From: Phalacrocorax aristotelis
Lineage: Eukaryota > Chordata > Aves > Suliformes > Phalacrocoracidae
Direction of reading: 5' to 3'
Length of the DNA stretch: 64,000 nt
NCBI RefSeq assembly: GCF_949628215.1
Contig: NC_134283.1
Span: 11,035,638 to 11,099,637 of the forward strand
Shown: positions 51,501 through 62,655 of the stretch, one piece after another
Layout of the letters: every line of letters starts with the position of its first letter
Position numbering within the stretch: position 1 is the first letter of the stretch
The notes under the pieces: model-generated
What the model saw: the letters and a program-made list of their open reading frames with translations, nothing else
Databases searched by the model: none
Told to the model about the DNA's origin: nothing
Made by a program: the position numbers and the translations under genes

Positions 51501-54068
51501 TTTTCTAATAAATATGATTCTCCGTGTCATGCAGACAATGAAATTTCCTGCTTATACAGATGGTCTGGATGAAGATGTTGCACGACAAATTTTACAGAGC
51601 TCCTTAGCATTATCACTTAAGGTAGGAGTTGACTTTCAGAGTAACCCAGGGCTGCTTCTTCACTGGTCTATATTTGTACTCCTGGAGGGGTAAACTTTGT
51701 TCTGTTTTGACAGCTTCCTGCCATGGGGCAGCGATGGGCAGCAGACATGGTGTATTCCTGTTGCCACTAGATATTGAAAATAGACTTTACGTTTCTATCC
51801 TAAATTCCCCTCTTTTTTAAAAGGAGTTCTGTGGAAATCCAGGAGTGATTCAGGTACCTAAACATAGATACCTCATGACATTTTCGAAACCCTAGGTTAT
51901 CCAAGACACGCATGGTACCAGCAGGTATGACACAAGACCTATAGAACACACCATTCTGAAGCAGTAGCTGGAGACTTAAAAAGGATAACCTGAGATGTTT
52001 AAAATGGCAATGAGAAACCTCATTTAGGTATCTTGAGTTTTTGCTTCCCTGTAATTTACAAACCTCTTAGCCTTCTGGTTCCTTTGTGCTCTTCTGAAAC
52101 TACTAAATGTAGAAAAATGCAGATTAATAGGTAAGAATTAAGGACACTATAAACATGGTCAGTACTTGCAATGGATCATTCAATGTCACAGGCATCCATC
52201 ATGAACTTGGAAAGGCAGAGCCCGGGCTTGTTCTGAGAGAGAGTAAATTATGGCCACCTACAACAACAAATCAATTTTATGAAATCCAACAGGATTTCTT
52301 TTCTCTTATGAGGGCTATTTCCACAGAAGGGAGAACAGACTACCATATCTATTTATCAGCATCACTGACTGATGTTTGTCTAAAGATGTGTGATCTTCAG
52401 ATCTTGCAAACTTCTCTTCCCTGAGAACATCTATAATCGGTAGCTGTGTAACTCCCAGTTCTGAGCTCTGAGCCACACTGGCACAGCTGAGGATTTTCTC
52501 TGAAAGAAGGTAGTGTTTGGGGTTTGGCCAGAGATGTGCAGATGGCACACTCAGCGCTGTTACTCTTTATAATATTCATCATCATTATAAGACATATTTT
52601 TGTTGTTCATTTCAGGGTGTTACTTCTGAAGTTGTTGATCAAGTGTTCAATGAATACACAGGGAATGCAGGAAACCGTGCTCAGGTGCGAGATGGCCTTC
52701 TTGATGCAATAGGAGACCTTTTTTTTGTTCTTTCAGCCATTGAAGTGGCTAGATACCATAGAGGTAAGTCTCTAATTCAGCATCTATTGGAAGAAATGTA
52801 GAATTCCATCCTGGGCTGTGTTTATGGACAGTATGCATTGCACTTTTTATCCGAAGAACTGATAGTGTTTTCATTTTACCAAAATAGCTTGTAATGAAAG
52901 TTTATCATCTTTGGTGGCAGGTATTTTCAACTTTCAAACTAACATTCTTCTGCATATTTTCTACTAGATGCTGGCAACCCAGTCTATTTTTATGAATTTC
53001 AACACCGACCAAGTTCAGCGACGGGTGTTGTACCAGAGTTTGTAAAAGCAGATCATACAGATGAGATTGCCTTTGTCTTTGGAAAGCCATTCTTAGCCGG
53101 TGATGTATCCATGCTTACTAAAGTATTCCTTTTAAAACATCATTATTATTAATTTTACTTACTGGAGGGCTTTTGGAATAGACTTTCTCTCTTAAGAACA
53201 CTGAAATCAACGTAAGCACTTTCTGTCTTTAGTGGTAGCTTCTTTTCATTAAATCATTCATCTGCAGTTCTCTCCCAGAGCTTTGCTCAGGTGACGCTCC
53301 CATAGCTCAGACTAACAAGTAAAGCTGATTACAGTCTATTGGAATTGACAAAGCTGCATTTTTTTTGATCATTTAGTTTTTAATGTTGCCATTTCATCTC
53401 TCACTTTGCAGGGTCTACTACAGAAGAAGAAAATAAACTTAGCAGAACCGTTATGAGATACTGGACTAACTTTGCTAGAAATGGGTGAGAATTATAATGC
53501 TAATTACAGCTCAAGTTTCATCTGTGCTGCTGAGATACTTAAATGGTGGTTCCTACAAATTTGGCAGAATTTAAGATAAATATTGAAGCATATTATTTTT
53601 ATTCTTAATCACTGCAAGAAAAACCTTTTAAATGAACCTGCAGACCAAAAAAAGAAAAAAAATCCAAGAGCTTTTACTCCATCTGCAATGGAGTTTTAGA
53701 TCCAAAAGTAATGGCAGTTATTAAATGTTTGCCGTTCCACTGATGAGTATTTTCATAATAACATCCAAGTATTCAGGTACTAGACTCACACAATATGAGC
53801 TTGTGTTAGTTTTCTGCAATGGTCTCAGCCTGAGCAGTCAGAACACAATTGATTGGCAAATGGAAAGATAACTTTTCATTATATTATTTCCAGAAATCCC
53901 AACGGAGAAGACTTGGTCCATTGGCCTCAGTATGATCTGGATGAAAGATACCTGGAGATAGGCCTACTGCAAAAGGCAGCAAAAAAATTGAAAGAACGCA
54001 AAATGGAGTTTTGGACACAGCTCACAAAACAAATGATGAACGAAAGGAGAGAACACACAGATTTATAA
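45569..54068 (+). CDS. Carboxylesterase copy 2, avian medium-chain fatty acyl-CoA hydrolase type, 14 exons, 574 aa
   Basis: Exons: 45569-45641, 46438-46642, 47385-47529, 47949-48082, 48451-48604, 49520-49621, 50531-50635, 50767-50817, 51310-51450, 51535-51621, 52616-52763, 52968-53099, 53412-53484, 53894-54068. The N-terminal hydrophobic signal (about residues 8-24) ends before [13 protein letters not shown] is at 147-150. The triad is Ser228 in GESAGG, Glu363 in NCEFGW and His478 in ADHTDE. Cysteine pairs are 94/123 and 279/290. The C-terminus HTDL resembles the HTEL/HIEL ER-retention tails of mammalian carboxylesterases. From memory it closely resembles duck uropygial thioesterase B (medium-chain fatty acyl-CoA hydrolase), which is 557 aa; skipping the 17-codon exon 8 here also gives 557. 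The likely role is hydrolysis of carboxylic esters or medium-chain acyl thioesters in the ER lumen. All introns are GT-AG; the exon 8 donor (CAG/gttact) is weak. Mammalian CES2, CES3 and CES4A occupy the same locus; one-to-one orthology is not claimed. Confidence 0.94.
48854..48881 (+). other. G-rich, possible G-quadruplex motif in esterase copy 2 intron 5
   Basis: Runs of 3, 5, 5 and 7 G with short loops lie on the sense strand, fitting the general G3+N1-7 pattern. If it folds in the transcript it could affect splicing; that is speculation. Confidence 0.6.
50767..50817 (+). other. 17-codon cassette-like exon 8 of carboxylesterase copy 2
   Basis: This 51-nt exon is phase 0 on both sides, with a good acceptor (ttttcag) and a weak donor (gttact). 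It encodes [18 protein letters not shown] recognisable counterpart survives in the pseudogene at 57054-57107, and CES1-type mammalian enzymes carry extra residues here. Copy 1 lacks it. Skipping would join LKM to PLPFIS without a frame change. Confidence 0.7.
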
Positions 54069-54628
54069 GAATTGTGGAGGGTATAGTTTGCTTTTAAAAT
54101 CTAAAGTAAAGTCAAACAAAATTAGTTTCTTAGGATGCAGAGTTTAATAGTCACCTTCTAAATCACTATTATGTTATCTGTTGCCATGATCACAGTGAAA
54201 GGAGAGAATCAAGGGAAATTTGGAATGTTTGTAGGACTAAAAATCACTATGTAATGAGGCAAGCAGAAAAAACCCACAATCTTTCAGGCTCCAAGACCAT
54301 GGTATCTACTCAGTGGATATGAAAAGTGAATAATGCTCCTGTGAGAAGGGAGAATATGGGGAAAATTGGAAAATATATTGAAATCTGTAAGAAATTATCT
54401 ATACAGACTAAAAGTGTCAGAATATGTTATCTGCTTATTCCCCTCTTCGTTCAGAAGAGAATGATCAGCTGTCATTCTTACAGCCTCTTTCCACTTTCTT
54501 TAATTAGAAATAGCTTGTAAGGAGCAGAGCATCCATCAAAAAACACCTCTGAGATGGGCTTGATATATCACAAATGAGGGCAGAAAATCTCTACATGTTT
54601 TATTGTTTTGTAAACTGTGATAAATAAA
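54069..54628 (+). other. 3' UTR of carboxylesterase copy 2 with poly(A) signal
   Basis: AATAAA at 54623-54628, about 555 nt after the stop codon, followed by a T-rich stretch. Confidence 0.65.
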
Positions 54629-54829
54629 TGTTGCTTTTGATTCTTTTTGAAACTTCCTTTTCTTTCTTAACTGATATAGGCTAATTCCAAGAAGTTAAAT
54701 CACACCCAAGAAGCTGGAAATGTGCCCAGTTTCTTTCTTCAAACTAAAGGGTTTCAGATATGAATTTTCCAGCTTTCTTTGCAGGACCTGAGTCTCAAGG
54801 CTCTAGGGTTTTCACAGACTGTTCTGTGG

Positions 54830-55331
54830 TGTGACTGACTGTCCTTCAGCCCTTCCTGGCAAAGAATTCACAATTCGCTGGCTGGAGGGAGGAAGTATTG
54901 CTGGCAGGACAGACACCCTCTGAGACAGAGGGGAGAGCAAAGTATGATGTTGGTCACTGAATGTTGTTAGCTCAACATTGTCCATGGGCCCACAAAGGGA
55001 AGACCTGATGATCTGAAAAGCATGCACCCCCAGCCTTCCTCCTTTCAGGGGCACTAGCAGCTGTGACCACATTTTGGCATATCTGGAATGGATCAGGGCA
55101 TACAAGTAGTGGAGTGGCTTTTTTGCAAAGTTCCATGAATAGCAAGATATGCTTGCCAGGCACAAAGGAACACACAACATAAGCATCCAAGAATCTATAA
55201 GAACTCTACTCATAACAATAAACAAACAGCAATAAATCAGCTCTAACTGGTGTCGAGCTCACCCTCTCACCTCCCCCAGCATCCCACAGTCTATGGCTAG
55301 TCTTCCTGGGAGGGGCTGTCACAGTGACACA
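54830..55331 (+). mobile_element. Candidate LTR-type fossil (family unresolved)
   Basis: The stretch starts tgtgactg and ends cagtgacaca, near-complementary TG...CA ends. It contains AATAAA-like sites about 100 nt before its right end. It is followed by tggcagcccacg, loosely like a tRNA primer-binding site. No retroviral proteins are recognisable next to it, so if real it is a solitary old LTR. The call rests on structure alone. Confidence 0.3.
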
Positions 55332-56343
55332 ATGGCAGCCCACGTTCCTGCCTGCAGGTGTTGATTTCTTGAGGATGTCGTCTTCTTCCTCCTCACCTCT
55401 GGGTTCATGGGGGCTTGCTTTTACACATCAGTGGACCTTGAGCAGTGTGATCTATACTGAGCCTCTGCCTGCCTATCATTTTGTGCATTTTTTCCATAAC
55501 TTGCAAAAAAATACTAGTCATTACCATTACTTGTAAAAAGCCATCATTAAGTAAAAGCTAATTGCAGAAACAGTATTCAACCCTACTGCTAGTTCTGTCA
55601 CATATTTCTTAATGTGGCATACGGAGCACACTGGACATTTTATTCCTTCCCCTGTTTTGATCTGAAGTAGCCTTTAGGTCCGTAACTGGTTTGTTTGTTG
55701 AATTAGTGTTTCTGTCCTTGTAGGTTCACAAAAATCATTACCTTAAACAAGACAGAAAAAATCCCATGTGTTTGTGAATGCAAAATCATAGGTATAACTG
55801 CTGTGGAAAAGTGAGGCCCGTTATTTTATTAGGCACATATGACACCAAAGTAGTTTCTGACTGTGTGAGAAGAAGTGTTCTGTCCATCTACCTACTTTAA
55901 AACCCCAAATATAAGGAATGGTATGCTTTCAAACAGTTAAGAAAGGGATAATACTAGGGCGACAACATATCAGTTGCCTTTAAGTAGCAGATTCCTACAT
56001 TATGCTCTAAACCACATTTTATTTTGTATCTTTAGTATTAATGGTCATTTGGTACAGATGCCCAGTTTGGCTTAAGGTAACAGTCCATATACATTAAATA
56101 TAAATGTATGCACAGTGCACCTGTATTTGAAGAAATCCTTAGCAGTGTATTTAGTTGATAATATTCAGCAAAAATATTATCAATATTATCAAGAATATTA
56201 TGCTGCTGTTGCTCTGGTTTTCACATTCTGACAATAGAACACTTAATCTTTTTAAAAAATGTATTAATTATACATAATTTCCGTAATTGCCTTTCTAAGC
56301 TGATGGCCAAGTATGTTTGTTGTATGCCACTCCTGCTTCTCAG
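55332..56343. other. Intergenic region before the esterase pseudogene
   Basis: AT-rich sequence with no gene recognised. Exons 1-5 of the third esterase copy would be expected here but I see none. Confidence 0.5.
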
Positions 56344-58729
56344 GTCACCTCTCCTCTGGCAAAGGATTTGTTCTACAGAGATAACTCAGAGAGTGGAGTT
56401 GTAGACAGACCATGATAACTGACCCTGAAAAACAAGCTAAAGTAAGTAAAGTAAATGTATATTGTTCCACATTTTAGCATTTTAATGATATTCAATATTA
56501 TTACTGACCTTTTAATATTGTATCTTTCTACACGTTGATGTTCCCTATGAAAAAATCCATTTGCACACCCATTTATGCTACTGCTTTGTTCAAAATTGTA
56601 AATAATCAGTATTGTGCATGCTTTTGTAACTTATTTATGTCACAGCTTCTACAGGAAACATGACTCTGGTCTTCAGCTGTGATGGAAGGAATTGGGAGTT
56701 CTAAAAAATCCCTTAGCATTCCCAGCACAGTGTAGCTGATGACTGTTCACTGTGACTCAGTTGCTAAAGAAAGTACTGCCCATGGAGGAGTAAGCAGCAT
56801 AGTTAATAGAAGAAAATTGTCTGTCTTTTGTTACACTGATTGCAGAGATTTGCAACTACACTGGCTGTGAAAAACCTGATGCAGCTGCAGTGGGTAAGCG
56901 CTTAAAAGAACAAACGGCAAAAGAGATTGTAAACATAACTCTGAAAATGGTAGCTAGTGCTGTTCTCTGTTTTATAAGACAGAATAAATCCTTCTCTAAG
57001 ACTAAGATAACTTGAAGCAAAAACATTGTACGACACTTGCTTGACTTTTGCAGGACTTCACAACAGTGCACTTGAAGAATAATACTGCACCTGAAGAATC
57101 TGAACAGGAACATTCCCTGCCCTCCTTGTGGTCTGTTCCTGTGTTTCAGGGTAGAAGTCCATTCAGCACAGGAATGCAAACAATTAATGCTTTTTTTTTC
57201 CCCTGGGAACGGCTATGAAGCAGGCAGGCTCACAAATACCAGACAGGAGAGTTAAAATTGCAAAAATGGAACTGGCCAGCTTTGTGCAGTTCTTTGTGTC
57301 ATCAGCAAGGCACTTCATAGCAGCTGGCTGATTTTTTAATACAGGGTGCAAGAAGGTAGGACTGCATGTTGGAGGAAGTAATACAGCAACATTTCTAGGA
57401 AGTGCAGTCACTGAGAAAACTCTTCTTTTTGCAAAACTGACCTTTTGTTTGTAGCTGTTTTATCTGTTGCCATAACCAGTTTTTCTGTATCGCTGTGCTG
57501 GCTTGTCAGTTCTTCTGCAATGTTACCATGTAACCTTATTGTGACCCTGCCACTTATCCAACCCTAAGAAAATAGAGTTAGAGACTGGTTAACAAGTCAC
57601 TCTGTCCTGAGCATTAAGTATTAAACTCTTGTGTGGTACTAAAATTACATAAGAGGAACTCAGTACAAAGGCTGAAACTCAGTTACCTTTGACATTATAC
57701 ATTAAAACTAAAAACAGGTCACTTGGGTGTGACAGCTGAAGACAACTGAATTTTCTTTCCAAGCAAAACCGATATGTAAATAACAAAATGATACTTTTTT
57801 TTCTCCACCATTCTCTTTATTGATGCAGTTGTGAACAACATATTTTTCCGTAAAAGCCCATCACTGCTACTAACTAAAAAAAGGATCAGTGCAGCCCTGT
57901 ACATAATAGGAGTAACAGTTTGGATATCTGCTTGCAAATGTAAGATGCATATATTGCCTTTTATTTATATGTTTATTTATTAACTATTCAGGAGCATAGG
58001 ACCTCACAGAAAACATTCTTTTTACTCTGCAGGTGCTGAAATACCCTCCTTTTGCAAAAAGATTGGACAAAAATGTAGCATTCGAGCATTAAAGAGCACA
58101 AAGACTTTCACAGTAAGAGGCAATTTAATGTGCTAATTGACTTTTATCTAGTGAGGGTTGGTGCCTCAGACCTGCACTAGTCCCTGCTTTGTTTCCCCCT
58201 TCATTTTCTTGGATAGACACTGCAGCAGAATTCCCCCTGTGTACTGTGATGTCCTTGAACTAAGTGCCAGATGCAGGGGGGATTAGGCTGCAGTTGAGGC
58301 TCTGCAGAGGGTCCATCTGTTCAGGGTCCCTGAGACTGGTTCCCAAGCCCCAGGAGACGCTGCATGTACCTGAGGAGAACAACCTATCCCAGAATGGAAT
58401 GGAGCAATGACCTTGAGATGATTCTGTGAAAACTCGCAATAAGATTATTCAAATTTTGTTTTCTTTATGCAAGTGATTCCCACATACAGAAAAGAACAGG
58501 CATTGCTGACTGGTAGGACCTGAGCAGGTCTCCATGTAATTCCCCTCTTGCTTCCCGGTGGAGCTTTAACAAGTAACACTGAGTTTTAATTGCTTGTGTT
58601 ATTGGTCTATTAGGCAAATTTATGAATTTCAGTATCAACCACGTTCACCTAAATGTTTGAAACCAAGCTTTGTAAAACCAGAACATTCAGGTGACATTGG
58701 CTTTGTACTTGGAAAGCCCTTCTTAGCAG
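56344..58729 (+). pseudogene. Third carboxylesterase copy, degenerate pseudogene
   Basis: Relics of copy-2 exons are in order and spaced like introns: exon 6 (56344-56441, 98 nt instead of 102), exon 7 (56846-56949, 104 instead of 105), exon 8 (57054-57107, 54 instead of 51, donor lost), exon 9 (about 57808-57940), exon 10 (about 58033-58110) and exon 12 (about 58614-58729, with YEFQ and an HSGDIGFVLGKPFLAG-like segment). Exons 1-5, 11, 13 and 14 were not found. The retained introns show a genomic tandem duplicate, not a retrocopy. Length changes, internal stops and missing exons, including the catalytic serine exon, mean it cannot encode an esterase. It stops about 460 bp before the PDCD2L start codon. 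Confidence 0.9.
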
Positions 58730-58849
58730 GCATGTGGGTTTGCTCATCATTTGTCCTCGAGCGCTGTTAAGGTGAAAACATAAGATTAGAAATGTCAGTG
58801 TTCGTGTAGAGCACGGGACTGGTGCTCTTCCAGGAACTCCTTTATCTGG

Positions 58850-59660
58850 AGTTAGCGCCGGGGTGCGCGCTCGCGCGGGGTTCTGTGACATCGGGTGACG
58901 CCCCACAGAAGCAGGGAGGCACCCAAGGGCAGCCCGTCACCCCCCCCGCCGCCGCAGCCCCCCGCCCCGCGGGCAGTGCCGCAGGCGACGGATTTAAACC
59001 CAGCACAACCGCGACCGAGCGCTGGCCTAGCTTTGCTCGGAAAGGGGGTGCCGCCGTCCGCCCCGCCTCGCGGGAGGTTGGATCACCCCCAGTTCCACGG
59101 GGAGCCGCCTCTCCGCCGCCGGCGGGCCCGAGCGATGCGGCGGGGCGTGTCCGCCGGCGGCCGCCGTAGGGAGGCGGGCGGGACGGCGCTGCTATGGCGG
59201 CCAGGCCGCCGGTGCTGCTGGGTCTGCGTGATGCCGCCATGCTGGGGCCGTGCCGGGGCGCCGGGCAGGGCCCCGCCTGGGCCACCAACAAGCTGGGCGG
59301 CTCCGCGGTAGGGCCGGGGGCGGAGGGGGGCTGGCGGTGGGGCGGGGCTCTGCTCGGCGAGGGCGCGCAGGCCGGCGGCCGGCCGAGGCCCGGGAGCGCA
59401 CCCAGCCGTGCCCGTGCTGTTGGTATTTCAGGACTGGGTGCCCGCTGTGCGCCCCGGCTGTCCCTGCTGCGGGGTGTGCGGGGGCGCGCTGGCGCACCTG
59501 GTGCAGGTGTACTGCCCGCTGGAGGGGGCCCCCGCCCACCGCATCGCCAACGTCTTCGCCTGTGCCGGGAGGGGGTGCTGGGGAGCGCCCCGCAGGTGAG
59601 GGGGTTCTGGGGAGGGCCCCGCAGGTGGGGGTGGGCGCCCCACAGGTGAGGGGGGCCGCG
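58850..59660. promoter_or_regulatory. PDCD2L: CpG island and promoter of PDCD2L
   Basis: GC- and CpG-rich sequence begins abruptly after the esterase pseudogene and covers PDCD2L exons 1 and 2. I see no TATA box. Borders were set by eye. Confidence 0.75.
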
Positions 59661-62655
59661 GGCAGGGCTCCACTGATGCCACCCATAAATGCCGGTTCGG
59701 CTCTGGCTGGCTGTCCCTTACGTGTCTTGTCTGTCTGTATTTCCACGGGCTGTTACAGCTGGAAGGTGCTGCGCTCCCAGTATTTGCAGACACGAGAGGA
59801 AACGCGAGATTCCGGCGTGAAGCAGGTATAACAAACTGCCTGCTTGGGTTCTGGCATTGCTTTCAATGTGGCGTATGGAGCGCAGTACTGAGGAGGTTTT
59901 GAAATGAAAATGCAGCTGAGTAGGATGAGTTTCATGCTTTTATACACTTGTTTAAGCAACCATAGCCTTTCCTAAGAAGCAGTGGTGTATGCTAGTTTTG
60001 AGTCATACATGTGGTCACGTGGAGAAGTCATGGAATTCCTGACACTGTGAATACTACCTGTTATTTACTAGAAGATTAACTTCTTGTTTGTCATCAATGT
60101 TAGCTTTGTCTTAAAGTGGATATCACAGTCCAACTGTATGGTCAAAACTGATGTTTAATACTTTAATTACTTAAGCTACCTAAACATTATTTTTCAACTT
60201 TAAATGATTGTGCTGTACTGTTTAGGGTTGGAGCTTTAAGACGTTTTCTTTATTTTCTAAATAAATAGATTTTTTAAATTCTATCAGTTTTAATTAGTGT
60301 GACTCAATTACTGTTAATATACAGGTAATTTTGGCTTAAGACTGAAAAAGGAGGATGGCTATCAAACTAGTGATGATAGGCAGAAAGTGGCTATTCAGCT
60401 GGTGGATTTGCAATATGAAATTTTGGTCTGTGGTAAATGATCTTATACTCTGACAAAATGATGGTATTATTATTGTCGTTATTATTTTGCCCCATATTCT
60501 GCCCTTTGAGCTTTCCTGTGGTGCAGTAACCGTGCTTCAGATAAATGTACCCAAACTAGCTGTCAGTGGTCGTGCCAGCAGCCAAGGTACAGCAACATGG
60601 TGTACAAAGGCTATTCAAAAAGCCAATGAGTTCTTGTTTGTGAGGATTTTTTTTTTTTGCTGTAACTGTGCTGCTGTGAAAAAGAAATGTGGGTATAGTA
60701 GTAACTACCCCTGTGAGGAAAAAAGGCAAAATAACACTAAGCATTAGGTTAGGGTTTTAGTTTTCTCATCAGTTACGAAACTGCATTTGAAGTGTATTAG
60801 GGTGACTGATCTTGACAATGTTCTTTTTTTGTTTGTTTGTTTTTTGTTTTTTTTCTTCTCAGAAGCAAGAATTGAACTTTGCTGCAAAGGATTGGTGTGA
60901 TGAAGCAGATGACTGGGGAGCCTGTGATGGAGCAGAATCTCCTGCGTGTGCCTCCCTGCAAATGCTTGGCTTAAACGAAGTGATGAGCAGCATCTTGTCC
61001 AGCGAGGTGGAGTGTGCATCCCAGTTCCAACAGCTTCGCTTGTCTGAAGTTACGGATGGGTCAGGTTCCCAGAATACACATCCTCCAGTCAGCGAGGGAA
61101 TGGTAACAGCCACATCTAGTTCAGCTCCTGTGTTCCAGCCCTTCTACATCAGTGTGGTGGATGAGGAAGACTGCACTGGTTTTCTTGATACAGATCATGC
61201 AGATAAGCTATTGAAGGAGTATCAGCAGAGAGAAGGTGTTGATTTGGAACAGTTGATGTCAGAAAGGTGAGAACAGGTCTGGATTTCATGCTGAAATTGA
61301 AGGGATTACGTAGTTTCCTGTATGGTGGCTGATAATCTAAATGTGACTCTCACTAAATCTGAATGTTTTTTGTTTAAAACTGGGGCCTTGTCATGGTTTA
61401 ACCCCAGTTGGCAACTAAGTACCACACAGGAGCTCATTCACACCCCCCTGCCAGCCAGTGGGATGGGGGAGAGAATGGGGGAAAGGAAAGAAAAAGCCGT
61501 GGGTTGAGATAAAGACAGTTTAATAGGACAGCGAAGGAAGAGAAAAGAATAATACTAGTAATAGTAATAATGATGATAAAAGAATACACAAAACAAGTGA
61601 TGCACAATGCAAGGTCCTGTCAAATTTTGAGTTATTCAGAGGTGCATCTATTTCTGAGTGAGCCAGCCGTTGGAGTGTCCTTGGGCTCCAGGTAGAGCAG
61701 TGGACTGTCAATCTCTGAAACAGCCATGTGGTTTAAACAATATCTTAGCTAAATGGCATGAGTTTGTATTGTGACATTTGGCTTTTCTTTTCTTTACAAG
61801 GCTAAAGTTTTTCTTATATTCCAATTGCATTTCTAAGAGTTTAATTTCATAAGGATTTTGACTAGAGACTGTGGTGATGGTAAGACTCCCAAAGATTTAT
61901 TTTGTAAAGGTTGTCTGAAAAACAGTTTTTGAACATAGTTATTGAAGATATTTTCAGTATTAACTTAGGTGATCACAGCGAGCACTTATAGCCAGACCAT
62001 TTCTTTTGGTTATATTAGTATGTTCAGTGACTTTTCCTGAATTGTGGACAACATTGAATTTTTTCAAAACTAAAGCTACTGTCAGTTGTGGAATCTGCAT
62101 AGAATGCTTTTTAGTAGCGGTGTTCCTGTTAAGTTTTGCTGACTGTTATAGAATCATGGATTTTTTTTAAATTTTGAGTTAATTATACTTAAGACAGCAT
62201 CGTAATTTAAGAACTAGAAAAACTAAGAAGTTGCTAAAGGAGTGATTATTTTTTTTTTTAAAGGAATAAGCAGGTGTCTGGTGGATTTGAATCTTATGTG
62301 GCAGTTTAAAAAACTGTTAGTAATTCTAAGCTACCAGAAACTGAAGAACTAGAACCAAAATGTTCACTTGCAACCCCTAACAGGAATTGTCTCTTAATTG
62401 AACATGGGTTATGTTCGTTTCTTTTTTAGTGTACTTAGTATAATTTAATGTAAATGTATAGTAACCATTGTTTATTTAAAGCATGTGTGTTGTACTGAAA
62501 ACCTTACTGGAAATTTTGTTTCTTTTCTTGTTTTCTTACAGTTTTGCAGGTGAAGGTGATAATGAAAAATATGAGAAGAGTGAAGTCAAAAGCAGGGACC
62601 ACACATTCCATAAATTTATGAAAAGAATATCTGTGTGTCCTGAACAGATTCTAAG
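59194..62655 (+). CDS. PDCD2L: PDCD2L, programmed cell death 2-like, 5' part (5 exons visible)
   Basis: Exons: 59194-59307, 59432-59595, 59759-59825, 60863-61266 and 62542-62655, giving 287 complete codons with the reading phase running on. Human PDCD2L is about 358 aa from memory, so the final exon lies beyond the right edge; the usual PDCD2_C ending was not found before 64000. The N-terminus VLLGLRDA is conserved. A cysteine-rich zinc-ribbon-like part has CPCCGVC, VYCPLEG and ACAGRGC at about residues 48-87, followed by SWKVLRSQ. The middle includes QPFYISVVDEED, and the last visible exon HKFMKRI and CPEQILR. PDCD2L and its paralog PDCD2 act as adaptors for newly made uS5 (RPS2); PDCD2L carries an export signal and helps 40S assembly and export. 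Exon 4 is preceded by a long T/G-rich polypyrimidine tract. Intron 4 (61267-62541) holds an LTR fragment. Confidence 0.95.
61389..61611 (+). mobile_element. Avian endogenous retrovirus LTR fragment in PDCD2L intron 4
   Basis: The fragment starts tgtcatggtttaaccccag, the characteristic beginning of an LTR that I recall as common in many non-galliform birds, and continues through the familiar gggttgagataaagacagtt segment. The right part of the LTR is absent, and no gag, pol or env sequence is nearby. It is a solitary, incomplete fossil. Recognition is from memory; the exact family name is not assigned. Confidence 0.7.
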
